A stretch of DNA of 64,000 nt, from assembly GCF_020217485.1 (NCBI RefSeq), contig NZ_JAEKMI010000008.1:114271-178270 (forward strand), written 5' to 3'. Each line of letters begins with the position of its first letter. The first letter of the stretch is position 1. The DNA is from Mycobacterium sp. WUMAC-067 (GTDB lineage Bacteria; Actinomycetota; Actinomycetes; Mycobacteriales; Mycobacteriaceae). The position numbers and the translations under genes are program-made. The notes under the pieces are model-generated. The model saw only the letters and a program-made list of their open reading frames with translations. It made no database searches and was not told the DNA's origin. Below are positions 1 through 8,793 of this stretch, piece by piece.

Positions 1-1303
1 CGCCCAGCGGCAACTTGGACACGGTAGGGCCGGGGGTCGGCGCCGCGGCCCATCCGCCCGGCATGGTGCTGGAGTGGAGAGCCTGCAGCGGCGTGACCGA
101 CGACACGGTGGCGGCCCAACTCGGTGGCACGGACAACGTGCTCAGGGAGCTGGCTTGGCCCACACCCGCCGCGGCGCCGTGGCCCACTCCTGCCAGCGGG
201 AGATTTCCCAAGCCCGCCGCGACGCCCATACCGCTTATGCCCTCCACTCCGCCGGCGCCCTCGGCCCCCAGGATGGAACCGGCGCCCGCGTAGTCCAGCG
301 CCAATCCCTGGTAGTCCAAACCGAGCCCCTGGTAATCCAAATCGAGGCCGTAGAGGTCTATTCCGATTCCGCCGGTGTCGGCGATCAGGCCGGTGCCATC
401 GGCCCCGAACCCGGCCGCTTCTCCGGCCAGGGCGCCCGTGCCACCGTCGAGTGCAGGTGCGGCCGCGAGCGTCGAGGCAAGTCCCGTCGCGGCGCCCGCG
501 CCCGTGCTCGCGCTCTTTGTCGCCCCCTTGCCGGAGGCGTTGGTCAGACCCGACAGCGCGCTGAGCGGGGCGGTGGCCCCCGACGATCCCAGCGAAGCGC
601 CCGTGCCCATCGCCGCCTGCGACAGCCCGGTGCTCGAGGACGAGCCGGGTGTCGACAGGCCTTGCAGGGTTTGCGGCACCGAGGAGGCCCACTGCGTCGC
701 CGTCGCGTGGGCGGTGCTGCCGGACTGGAGCGCCGCGTGGGTGACGGCGCCGATGTGGCCGGCGACGGCGGTCGAAGTGGTCGTTTGCGGGGGTGGCGGC
801 GCCACCGGCGAAAGTGCCGAGGCCGACGCCGAACTGGCGGCATAGCCGTACATCGCGGTCGCGTCTTGGGCCCACATTTCGCTGTACTCGGCCTCGGTGG
901 CCATGATCGCAGGCGTGTTCTGCCCGAAGATGTTGGTCTGGATCAATGCCAGAAGCCGAACGCGGTTGGCGGCGACCAGCGGAGGCGGGACCGTCATTGC
1001 GTAAGCGGTTTCGAAGGCTGCCGCGGCGGCCGTCGCCTGCGCGCCGGCCTGCTGACATTGCTCGGCGGTCGCCGTCATCCACGTGATGTAGGGCATGACC
1101 GCGGCCACCATCGACATCGACGCCGGCCCCGACCAGGACTCGTCGGTGAGACGGGCGATCACGGCTTGGTAGCTGCCGGCGGCATCAGTCAGCTCGGCGG
1201 CCAGCGTCTCCCATCCCGCCGCGGCGGCCAGCAAACTTTCGGGACCGGGTCCCAAATACATTCGACCGGAGTTGATCTCCGGTGGTAACGCGCCAAAATC
1301 CAT
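1..1303 (-). CDS. PPE family protein, PPE-SVP subgroup (3' end outside window)
   Basis: A reading frame open from ATG at 1303 to the window edge gives 434 codons with no stop. The N terminus starts [15 protein letters not shown], the canonical PPE signature, and continues with the ~180-residue helical PPE domain including the W-x-G turn ([11 protein letters not shown]) and the [24 protein letters not shown] segment. The middle is Ser/Thr/Ala/Gly-rich. Near positions 110-150 the frame reads [10 protein letters not shown], the GxxSVPxxW motif of the PPE-SVP subfamily, so only a short tail should be missing. PPE proteins are usually exported by type VII (ESX) systems as partners of PE proteins; no PE gene is seen directly upstream. 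The individual role is unknown. Confidence 0.93.
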   Translation of the reverse strand, partial: MDFGALPPEINSGRMYLGPGPESLLAAAAGWETLAAELTDAAGSYQAVIARLTDESWSGPASMSMVAAVMPYITWMTATAEQCQQAGAQATAAAAAFETAYAMTVPPPLVAANRVRLLALIQTNIFGQNTPAIMATEAEYSEMWAQDATAMYGYAASSASASALSPVAPPPPQTTTSTAVAGHIGAVTHAALQSGSTAHATATQWASSVPQTLQGLSTPGSSSSTGLSQAAMGTGASLGSSGATAPLSALSGLTNASGKGATKSASTGAGAATGLASTLAAAPALDGGTGALAGEAAGFGADGTGLIADTGGIGIDLYGLDLDYQGLGLDYQGLALDYAGAGSILGAEGAGGVEGISGMGVAAGLGNLPLAGVGHGAAAGVGQASSLSTLSVPPSWAATVSSVTPLQALHSSTMPGGWAAAPTPGPTVSKLPLG

Positions 1304-1627
1304 GCCTATCCCTGTCCTTGGTGACTCTTTGGGCGGACCTTGCTGATGCCGCGGTGCTCGCACGCGACATCTGGTCAGCAGTCGAAGTGGTGGTGAAAAG
1401 TCCAAGCGCCCAACGCATCACGCAGCGACCTGGGACGCCCGTGACCTCGGAATTCCGTTAACTGGCACGCCGGATTTCGCGGCGGTGCCGGGTGTGGTGG
1501 CCACAACGCATCGCTGAAACAGCCCAGACAAGCCGATCAGCGGATGCCGGGGGCGCCGGAGCTGAGAGCGGCTAGCGTCCAGCTCGCCGTGCGAGGGTGT
1601 TGCACGCCGACGAGCCGGTGTGCCCGA
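1304..1627. other. Intergenic region upstream of the PPE gene
   Basis: 324 bases with no convincing gene. Short frames on both strands lack mycobacterial codon bias and family features. It must hold the PPE promoter, but no clear -10 element or ribosome site stands out. Confidence 0.5.
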
Positions 1628-2053
1628 TCAGCAACGGGCGACGCAGTATTGAAAAATATTGTGCCCGACGGGGCTGGTCGCCGGCGCGCGCGCCGGCGTA
1701 TCGACGCGCTGCTGTGACCAGATTACCCCGACAGCGGGCGGGGCCGACGAGCCGGACTGCCGCGGAGTGGAAAGGGCGAAAGTGCTTCCGCGATCGCGCT
1801 TTAACGCGGCACTCTTGAACGCCTTGTCGTCGTTCACAGTGGAGCCGACGCCGAGGCGACGCACCGGAACCGACTCGTGGTCCGGGTATATCGGGTTGGA
1901 AAGCGGGCTGACCGACGAAGCCGCCACCTCCGGCGGTGAAGCGTTGGCGGCCATTTCGGCTCGCAAAGCCCCGCAACCGAGTACAGCTGCGACGAGGGTC
2001 AGCGCAGCAACGATGGCCAGCGCAGCTTGTCCTCGCGGCCACCGTGAAAACAT
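1628..2053 (-). CDS. Putative secreted protein of unknown function
   Basis: A 141-residue frame whose N terminus (MFSRWPRGQAALAIVAALT, then VVAAVLG-like hydrophobic residues) resembles a signal peptide: a positive n-region, a hydrophobic core and a small-residue c-region. I chose the ATG at 2053 over the ATG at 2083 because GGAGTGGGA lies immediately upstream as a ribosome site. The rest is low in recognisable features; a Cys in the h/c-region (LGCGA) could alternatively be a lipobox, which would make it a lipoprotein. It lies between the PPE gene and the lipid-type operon, all on the same strand. I recognise no family. It could be a spurious frame in GC-rich sequence, but the signal peptide plus ribosome site favour a real gene. 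Confidence 0.5.
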   Translation of the reverse strand: MFSRWPRGQAALAIVAALTLVAAVLGCGALRAEMAANASPPEVAASSVSPLSNPIYPDHESVPVRRLGVGSTVNDDKAFKSAALKRDRGSTFALSTPRQSGSSAPPAVGVIWSQQRVDTPARAPATSPVGHNIFQYCVARC

Positions 2054-2193
2054 TCCCACTCCGAAATTCACAGTGCCATGCACTCTACCAGCCGCGATAC
2101 ATCACCAGCCAAGCCGTCACGTCCAGCAAAAACGATGATCGACATACGTTGGTGCGGCATCGATCGTGCGCCAGCTCGAAAAGGGCGGCGTCG

Positions 2194-3441
2194 TCAGACC
2201 ATCCGCGGTCCGCCGAAACCCGGAACCGCGCCTACCGGGATCACGGCGAGCGCGATGACGAGAAGGATGAACAACCGCAACGTTTTTGGCGTGGGCGGCT
2301 GATCGATCTCCGGCCTGCGCGCTGCGAAAAGGACGAAAACGACCGCAACGTCGAACGCCACGATCGTCAGCCAGCGGGTCCAGTCGAAGCCGGTCAGAAA
2401 GACCGGGACGATCAACAGTAGGCCAGTGGTCACCCAGGTAGTCTGCCCCCGCAGCACCTCGACGAACGCGCGCAGCGGTACGCCCGACAGGACGCTGAGA
2501 CCCCACACCGTCACCGCGGCGGCACCGGCACCGAAGATCACCGAGACTGTGAGACCGAGCGCGCCGATGTTCCCGACGGCCCGGATGGCGTCCGCGATTC
2601 CGTTGTCGTAGTTCGGCATCACGTTGCGGCACACCCAGTCGTGATAATCGGTTTGACTCGGTTGCCCCGCAAACACATAGCGCACCAGCGTCGCCGGCGA
2701 TGTGACCGTGGCAAAGGGGTTGGGCACCGGGTGGTGCGGCACCGCCGCGCACAGTTGACGGGCGATGTCGTGGCGACCGAACGCCGCCACGGCGGCCGTG
2801 GTGAGGACGCCCGGCAACACGGCCAGCACCATGCCACGGCGCTGGGCCGTTTCCAACGCGCCGCCGAGGACGGCGATGGCCAGCAGCGCCCCCAACGCGA
2901 ACTGCAGCCCTATCGCCTCGTGCACCAGCGTCAGCGCGGCGATGAGGGCGCCGTAGCCGGCGCACCAGCCCGTCGCGACGGGCCGGGAACGCGTGAGCGC
3001 CAACGCCGAGCTGAACACCGCCAGAGCCGCCGCGCCGAACAGGTCCGGCCGGGCCGAGAAGGCCGCAAACGGGACACCGAACGGCAACAACGGCATCACC
3101 CCCGCGACCAGCAGCCTGCGTTCAGACGGATGGCGACTGAAGAGCACCACACCGGCAACCGTTGCCAGGCCGCACAAATAGAGCGCGGTGGACAACCACC
3201 GCAAGCCGAGCGTGGCCGTGAAGTAGTGGCGTGGGGCCAACCGAACCAGCTCACCGGCGAGCCCGCGGCGCACGAAGCCGTGCGTGTAGTCGGCGGTGTA
3301 GTACGACATCCAGTACACGTCGAGCGGAACGACCTTGATCGCGAACCACAGCACGGCCGCCGCCCAGGCCGCGATCGCGACGGCGATAGCTACGTAACGG
3401 CGGCGTGTGCGTTGATCGGCCTCGAGGCCGAGGTCCACCAT
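2194..3441 (-). CDS. Polytopic integral membrane protein, possibly GT-C-like
   Basis: 415 residues with about nine to ten hydrophobic segments spread over the whole length, beginning after a short basic N terminus (QRTRRR). Between the first two segments is a conserved-looking loop, VYWMSYYTADYTHGFVRRG, and there is a Cys-containing loop near the middle (HDWVCRNVMPNYDNG). This layout resembles multi-spanning polyprenyl-phosphate-dependent (GT-C) glycosyltransferases, but I see no decisive catalytic motif. The start is the ATG at 3441, whose A is shared with the TGA stop of the upstream acyltransferase (TGATG) and which has GGGCGGGA just upstream; an in-frame ATG at 3474 would overlap more deeply. 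It is the last gene of the four-gene operon, suggesting a role in making or moving the acylated product. Confidence 0.75.
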   Translation of the reverse strand: MVDLGLEADQRTRRRYVAIAVAIAAWAAAVLWFAIKVVPLDVYWMSYYTADYTHGFVRRGLAGELVRLAPRHYFTATLGLRWLSTALYLCGLATVAGVVLFSRHPSERRLLVAGVMPLLPFGVPFAAFSARPDLFGAAALAVFSSALALTRSRPVATGWCAGYGALIAALTLVHEAIGLQFALGALLAIAVLGGALETAQRRGMVLAVLPGVLTTAAVAAFGRHDIARQLCAAVPHHPVPNPFATVTSPATLVRYVFAGQPSQTDYHDWVCRNVMPNYDNGIADAIRAVGNIGALGLTVSVIFGAGAAAVTVWGLSVLSGVPLRAFVEVLRGQTTWVTTGLLLIVPVFLTGFDWTRWLTIVAFDVAVVFVLFAARRPEIDQPPTPKTLRLFILLVIALAVIPVGAVPGFGGPRMV

Positions 3442-4787
3442 CACATCCCGCCCTCGTAGACCGTGGCGGCGCACAACCGCAGGTCGGCCAGCGCGCCACG
3501 CGCGAGCTCACGCGTGGCCGCTGTGGTGTCGCCGGCGCCGCTCTGGTAGGCGACCATCGTGAGAAATCGGCTGCCGTTGACCGTTCCTGTGGCGCAGAAC
3601 AATTGGCCGCGTGTTTGCGCGATGCGCGACTGCGTGATGCCCTGCTCGGCCAGCCGCATCGAGAACTCGGTCGCGTCCGCACCGTCGATGCGGCGGACGG
3701 CGGGATCGAGGTTGCCGACGTTGGAGCAACCCACCGGTAGTTGGCCGGACGACATGGCGATGCCCTCGGCGCGACGCACCACCCATCGCGGCGTGAACGG
3801 AATGAGTGGCAATCCGGCGAGCATCTCGTTGGGTTGTCGATCCAGGGACGTCAGCAGGTTCTTGACTTCTGCACGCACGCCGCTCAGGTCGTGGACCACC
3901 GCGTGGCCGTCGACGGTGAGTGTGATCGAGGTCAGCGCGTTGGCGCGGTCGTCATCGGCGGTGCGATCGCTGACCGGAAGCACCACCGTCACGGAGCATC
4001 CGTCGGGGAGCACCCTGCCCATCCGGTGCGCCACGCGAGCGGCGAATGCGACGAACAGCGTGTTGCTGCTGCCGCCGAGGCCGCGGGCACGTGCGTCCCA
4101 TGCCGCGGCGTCGGTTTGTATCGTCACCGACCCGAATGCGTTCTGGCCCTGACCCATTGGATCGTGCGCCCGAGGCGCCCGCGCCTGCGGGTGAACCTGC
4201 CGATCCGACGAGGCCTTGACCAGTATCGCCAGAGTCGCGATCAGCGCCCGGATCGCGGCCGGCAGGGCGAGAACGGCGTCAACCAGATCTTCCCGAATCG
4301 CGCGCCACCGGCCACGCGAATTCCGCTGCGGGTAGCCGCGATCGCGTCGTTCTCCCTTGACCGCTTCGGTGATGGCCGCCGCCATCGCGAGCCCGTCGAC
4401 AACGCAGTGCGACGCGACCAGGGTGACGGCCGCCCCACCGTCGTCGAACGGCAACAGCCCGAGGTGAAACGACGGGCCGTGTTCGGGGTCGACGCGCACC
4501 CGCGCTCGTCGTTCGATCCACGCGCCGATCTCACGCCGCGGTTGCGGCGGCTCGCACGCGATGTCCGGCGAGCGGTCGTCGACGACCCAGCGATGACGCC
4601 CGAATGGCAGTGGTGAACGCTCGATCCGGCGCCCGAGCAGGCCGGCGCCGAGATTGTCTCGGAAGGACCGCAATTCGTCGATGTCCACGTCGCGGTCGTA
4701 GACCCACGTGCATTGCACCGTGCTGCCTTGGCCGGTGGCGCGCAACCGCAGGAACGCGGCCTGGTCCAAAAGCCCCAGCCTCGTCAC
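3441..4787 (-). CDS. Condensation/PapA5-like O-acyltransferase
   Basis: 448 residues of the chloramphenicol-acetyltransferase/NRPS-condensation superfamily. The catalytic HxxxDG motif reads SHCVVDG (His127, Asp131, Gly132), placed where these two-lobe enzymes have it, and the C-terminal half carries a DFGWG-like lobe region (SNVGNLDPAV). The N terminus (TRLGLLDQAAFLRLRATG) resembles wax-ester/PapA5-type acyltransferases. The likely reaction is transfer of an acyl chain from CoA or a carrier protein to a hydroxyl. The start is GTG at 4787, sharing its G with the TAG stop of the permease gene; the longer frame to 5030 would run deep inside that gene. The substrate is unknown; the pairing with a second acyltransferase and a permease suggests a cell-envelope glycolipid. 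Confidence 0.8.
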   Translation of the reverse strand: MTRLGLLDQAAFLRLRATGQGSTVQCTWVYDRDVDIDELRSFRDNLGAGLLGRRIERSPLPFGRHRWVVDDRSPDIACEPPQPRREIGAWIERRARVRVDPEHGPSFHLGLLPFDDGGAAVTLVASHCVVDGLAMAAAITEAVKGERRDRGYPQRNSRGRWRAIREDLVDAVLALPAAIRALIATLAILVKASSDRQVHPQARAPRAHDPMGQGQNAFGSVTIQTDAAAWDARARGLGGSSNTLFVAFAARVAHRMGRVLPDGCSVTVVLPVSDRTADDDRANALTSITLTVDGHAVVHDLSGVRAEVKNLLTSLDRQPNEMLAGLPLIPFTPRWVVRRAEGIAMSSGQLPVGCSNVGNLDPAVRRIDGADATEFSMRLAEQGITQSRIAQTRGQLFCATGTVNGSRFLTMVAYQSGAGDTTAATRELARGALADLRLCAATVYEGGM

Positions 4788-6433
4788 TAGCAGCCCGCCT
4801 CGGCGGCGGCGCGATACCCGCGCACCGCGGCCGGCGCGAACACCGCGACCAGGACACCGGCCCACAGGCCCGCCTGCCACATCGGCGACAGCAGCGGCCC
4901 GCCCTCGGCGAGCGCGCGCATCGCCTCGATCGTCGGTGATATGGGTGAAAAGCGCACCACCGGTTGCAGCCAGCCCGGAAACACCCCGGCGGGCGCGACA
5001 CCGGTGTTGAGGAACAGCAGCAGCACGCATCCCGCGCCCAGCCAGGTCACCATGGCTTTACCGTCCGCGCGGGCGGCGATCGCGATGACCAGCGTCGCCA
5101 TCCCTGCCGAAATCGCCACGGGCACCAACACAAAGGCCAGTGCCGCGATCCAGCCGTAGCTGAATCGCAGACCCAGAGCCATCCCGAAGACGGTGAGCAC
5201 AATGGCGGACGCGGTGGTGCGGGCGGCCTCGGCGACCAGCCGGCCGGCCACGGTGCTGGCCCGATGGACCGGCTGCACCCACAGCCTCGTCAGCACGCCC
5301 GACTCCCGCTCTGCCGGCAAAGCCAAACCGGCGCCGAGGGTTCCGAACACGGCGCCGACCACCGCACACATGGGGACCAGACCATAGAGGCTGTCGTGTC
5401 CCGTGACGGCCAGAACGGCCTTGCCGATCAGCAATTTGTAGACGATGAGCAGGAAGGTCGGGAACAGCAGCGCCTGCACCGCGACGATCGGGTCGCGCCG
5501 CCAGCGACGCAGGAGCCGCCCCGCCTCCGAGGCGCTGTGACTGACGAAGGAGGTCAGTGACGGTGCGAACGAAATCCCCTGTGGTGCAGTGGCATTCACC
5601 GCCCTGCGAGGTTGTTCGGCGGACACGTCCCGCGCCTGCCGGGCATCCCGCGCTGGAATCCGGACGGCCCGGGCCGCGCGGACACTTCCTCCGGCCGCGC
5701 GTTGCTGCATCCGCACCGCCAGAACGCCGAAAAGCGTCAGCATTCCAAGGCACCACGCCGATGCCACCGCCAAATCCCCACGCGTTGCGTGACCGGCGGC
5801 GAGTCCGCGCAACGTGTCGGTGACCCGGGAGACCGGCTGGTGCTGGACGAACGGGCCCAGCCATGTCGGAAACGATTCCGCGGGAGCGATACCCGTGGAT
5901 AACAGGACCAGGACCAGTTGGGGCAGCAGCAGCAACTGGCTCGACGATTCGACGGTGCCGACCCGCGAGCCGAGGGCGTCAGCGCCCAGGCACACCGCCA
6001 ACGCGAACGCCACGACGATGATCACGAACAGGACGGTGTCGCCCAGTCCGCCGACCATCCGGAAGCCAAACAACCACCCGACCGCGATAGCGGCGACGAG
6101 CGCGATGACCGAACGTATCAAGCAATAGAGCATCCGTGCGGCCAGGGGCACCGCCGCGGGCAGCGGCAGAGTCCGAAGCCGAGACCCGAAGCCGGACAGT
6201 CGGTCTCGTGCGGCGCGGTCGGCGGTGGTCATCGCCCCGAACAGCATCGCCTGCACGATGACCACCGGAAGGACATATTGCGGGTAGGTCATCGAACCGG
6301 TGTGGATGAGACTGCCCAACACCAAGGTGAACCCCAGGAAGCAGCCCACAGGCGCCAGCGCCGCGAACAGTAGGTCGGCATCGCGCCGGGAGCCTGACAG
6401 GGTCCGCGCGGTGAGTGCAACCAGGGCACTCAT
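4787..6433 (-). CDS. ABC-2 type permease, two membrane domains fused (DrrB/DrrC-like)
   Basis: 548 residues made of two tandem ABC-2 permease halves. Each half has about six hydrophobic segments and the typical ABC-2 stretch before the last helices: first half TGIAPAESFPTWLGPFVQHQPVSRV, cited here only by position ~195-220, and second half NTGVAPAGVFPGWLQPV near residues 480-500. This is the arrangement of daunorubicin-resistance/PDIM-export permeases DrrB and DrrC, here in one chain, so one polypeptide could form the whole transmembrane pore. No ATP-binding subunit is encoded beside it, so an ATPase must come from elsewhere. The start at 6433 is well supported by AGGAGG seven bases upstream. 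It probably exports the acylated lipid made by the flanking acyltransferases. Confidence 0.85.
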   Translation of the reverse strand: MSALVALTARTLSGSRRDADLLFAALAPVGCFLGFTLVLGSLIHTGSMTYPQYVLPVVIVQAMLFGAMTTADRAARDRLSGFGSRLRTLPLPAAVPLAARMLYCLIRSVIALVAAIAVGWLFGFRMVGGLGDTVLFVIIVVAFALAVCLGADALGSRVGTVESSSQLLLLPQLVLVLLSTGIAPAESFPTWLGPFVQHQPVSRVTDTLRGLAAGHATRGDLAVASAWCLGMLTLFGVLAVRMQQRAAGGSVRAARAVRIPARDARQARDVSAEQPRRAVNATAPQGISFAPSLTSFVSHSASEAGRLLRRWRRDPIVAVQALLFPTFLLIVYKLLIGKAVLAVTGHDSLYGLVPMCAVVGAVFGTLGAGLALPAERESGVLTRLWVQPVHRASTVAGRLVAEAARTTASAIVLTVFGMALGLRFSYGWIAALAFVLVPVAISAGMATLVIAIAARADGKAMVTWLGAGCVLLLFLNTGVAPAGVFPGWLQPVVRFSPISPTIEAMRALAEGGPLLSPMWQAGLWAGVLVAVFAPAAVRGYRAAAEAGC

Positions 6434-6466
6434 GCCGAGACCTCCTGCGGCGGGACGGAAACCGCA

Positions 6467-7858
6467 TCATGCATCGCTGTTCAGCCCGGCGTCGGCCACC
6501 CGGGTGAACTCGGCGCGCATCGTCTCGACGTAGCGCGAGATGGACCCGCGGGCGACGTCGGTGCCGGGGTAGGCGACCACCAGCTGCGTTTTGTCGTGCA
6601 TGCGATTGACCCACATGCACACCGTCTCCGAGAGCCGGTTGTCACCCCACACACCGGCGCGCAGGCCGTCGAAGTAGTCGCCGAACGGCAACTTGCGAAT
6701 GTCGATGTAGGACAGCATCGGAACCGGTCGGTCCGGTACCTCGATGGGGCCTGACGATCGGTCCGGCGCCTCGAGCAGGTGGTAGTAGGGCACAGCGCCC
6801 AGGGCCGTGTTCGCGTCAAACGATGCCTGGGCGGCGGCGACGACCTCGTCGAACGAGGCGCCGGCGGTCGGAATTGCCAACGGGACGAAACTGGCCAACC
6901 ATCCGACCGCGGTGGCGTGGGCGGGATCCCGGCGGTTGTCGAACGGCGTGAGGCCGAAATATGTTGCGGCGCTGGTCAACCGGTGCTCGGCCAGGGCGGC
7001 GCAGGCGAACACGCCACCGCTGAAACGCGCACCCGCGGCGCGGCATGCCGCTTCGAACCGTCGGCCCTGGTCGTCATCGATCAGGTCGAACACGTCGATG
7101 GCCCCCGGCGTATCCGCGGCCGCCTCGCCCAGCTCCAGCGGAAATTTCGGCAGCGCCCCGTTGTTCGCCGCGAGAAAGGCCCGCCACGACCGGATCTCGG
7201 GCGACTCTTCGTTCAGGCTCCTGGTGTACGCGTGCTGATTCGCGCTGTATTCGCGATGGCTGGCGGCGGGCGCCAACGGACTCTGCGCCTGCTGCAGCGC
7301 GCTGAAGTACATTGTCTGGATGTCGAGGAAGATCACCCCGGCCGACATACCGTCGGCGCGCAGGTGGTCTACGGCGATAAAGACCGTGAACCGGTCGTCG
7401 CCCTGGATGACGCCGAAGGTGAAGCAGTCCCATTGCAGGGGATCGGGAGTGTCGAGAAGCAGTTTGCGGATCTGCGGCGGGCCCATCCTCCCGAGATCCG
7501 TTGGCGCCAAAGTGATGACCTCCGGGTCGGCAATGACGTAGCGAAGGACCTCGTCGCCGTCGCCGAAGGCAAACCGGTCGTGGTAGGTGTCGTGGCGCCG
7601 CAGGTGCGCATTCACGGCGTACGTCATCGCATCGATATCGCAGACACCGCTGATTTCCCAGGCCCCGATGCACAACCGTGGGATATCACGGCCCCGGCTG
7701 ACCTGGCGTCGGTAGTACCGAAGATGTTGCGATTGCTGATAACTGACCGGCGCCGGATGGTATTGCGCTTCGGCCGCGCGCCGATAGGTGGTCGCGGTGG
7801 GGTACCAGGATACGACGGTGCCCTCGGCCGTCCAGTCCTCAACCGTGCCCAAGAACAT
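6467..7858 (-). CDS. PapA-family acyltransferase (PapA1/A2/A3-like)
   Basis: 463 residues matching the mycobacterial polyketide-associated acyltransferases that acylate trehalose. Family hallmarks are the N-terminal VEDWTAEGTVVSWYPT, the segment MTYAVNAHLRRHDTYHDRF near residues 78-96, and the catalytic HxxxDG as DHLRADG (His165, Asp169). The second lobe retains typical sequence (TPFDNRRDPAHATAVGWLAS). Known relatives build sulfolipid, polyacyltrehalose or trehalose polyphleates by moving acyl groups from a Pks product or CoA onto trehalose. Here no pks, mmpL or fadD gene lies beside it; the neighbours are an ABC-2 permease and another acyltransferase. The start at 7858 has GAAAGG upstream. 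It is the first gene of the operon, with 33 bases to the permease gene. Confidence 0.88.
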   Translation of the reverse strand: MFLGTVEDWTAEGTVVSWYPTATTYRRAAEAQYHPAPVSYQQSQHLRYYRRQVSRGRDIPRLCIGAWEISGVCDIDAMTYAVNAHLRRHDTYHDRFAFGDGDEVLRYVIADPEVITLAPTDLGRMGPPQIRKLLLDTPDPLQWDCFTFGVIQGDDRFTVFIAVDHLRADGMSAGVIFLDIQTMYFSALQQAQSPLAPAASHREYSANQHAYTRSLNEESPEIRSWRAFLAANNGALPKFPLELGEAAADTPGAIDVFDLIDDDQGRRFEAACRAAGARFSGGVFACAALAEHRLTSAATYFGLTPFDNRRDPAHATAVGWLASFVPLAIPTAGASFDEVVAAAQASFDANTALGAVPYYHLLEAPDRSSGPIEVPDRPVPMLSYIDIRKLPFGDYFDGLRAGVWGDNRLSETVCMWVNRMHDKTQLVVAYPGTDVARGSISRYVETMRAEFTRVADAGLNSDA

Positions 7859-8793
7859 GCGTTACCTTTCGTCCGTCAGCTGGTGACGCCAGTTCGGATG
7901 ACCTTAACGGCACCGCGCATGAGTTGCTGAACGAGCTGAGGGCCCAAAGAGCCCCGCTACGCGGGCCTGGCGATTGGCGCACCGCCGGATGCGTCGACGA
8001 ATGCGCGCGAGAGATTAAGTTCAGCGTGATGTGAGTTGGCGACCCGCATGTTGCCAAGCGGCGCAAAGTGATGACTCGCCGGCGCGCCTGCGGCGCAATC
8101 ATGAATTCCCCTTTCGGGCCCGAGCAATTCCCCAGGAACTTCTGACAACTCGTCGCGTGCCCGTGTGAGGTCATCGACGATGGGGGGTCATTAAAGCGCG
8201 TGCGTTAACACAGAACTGCTGCCCGAACAAGCATTTATCTCGACGCGATGACCAACCTGTCGATTCCCACCCACAGAGCGCTGTCTTGGCGAAGCCACCC
8301 GAGACGATGCTGGGCCTGCCGAAACGGCGCCTCGGTTACCATATCGTGATGTATGGCCGTATTGGAATAGTGTCAGCCGAACCTTTCTGGCACGGATGGT
8401 CCGGGCAAACAACATAGCCATGCTCAAAAGTGCGGTGGCACTGGGTCGCACGCTCCCGCCGATACGAAGGCGGCACGTGATTGGGCCGGATCCCCAGCGC
8501 TGTCAGCAAACTGCGCGTCAGTTTCGTCCAAATATTAGGCGGAGCTCAGGGGCGATTAACGCGTCGGTTTCCCTGGGGCGTTCAACAGTTCAATGAACCC
8601 CGCCTCGGCGAACCCGCAGACCGAACGCTTCGCACGTGGATTCGAAGGCGACCGCGAGGTTTTGGCAGCGCACTGACATTTGACAATGTTGACTCAGGGT
8701 TACGCGCAGACAAACAGTTGGGGAATCATCGACGATGGTCGTCCGACACCCGCCGTTCCCCTCCCGCGAGATTCCTACAGAAGGACGTTAACG
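7859..8793. other. Long intergenic region between divergent papA-like and malic enzyme genes
   Basis: 935 bases of lower GC than the flanks and no convincing gene. Frames in both directions lack family features. A TTGACA hexamer at 8680-8685 could be a -35 element for the malic enzyme gene, but no good TANNNT follows at standard spacing. The length suggests it also holds the promoter of the minus-strand operon or degraded sequence. Confidence 0.5.

Noticed and set aside
7839..8451. Small minus-strand frames between the papA-like and malic enzyme genes
   Set aside because: They have no ribosome site, no signal peptide and no conserved motif; one overlaps the papA-like start.
8680..8793. Longer N terminus for the malic enzyme
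   Set aside because: The extra 38 residues do not look like the family and the ribosome site belongs to ATG 8794.
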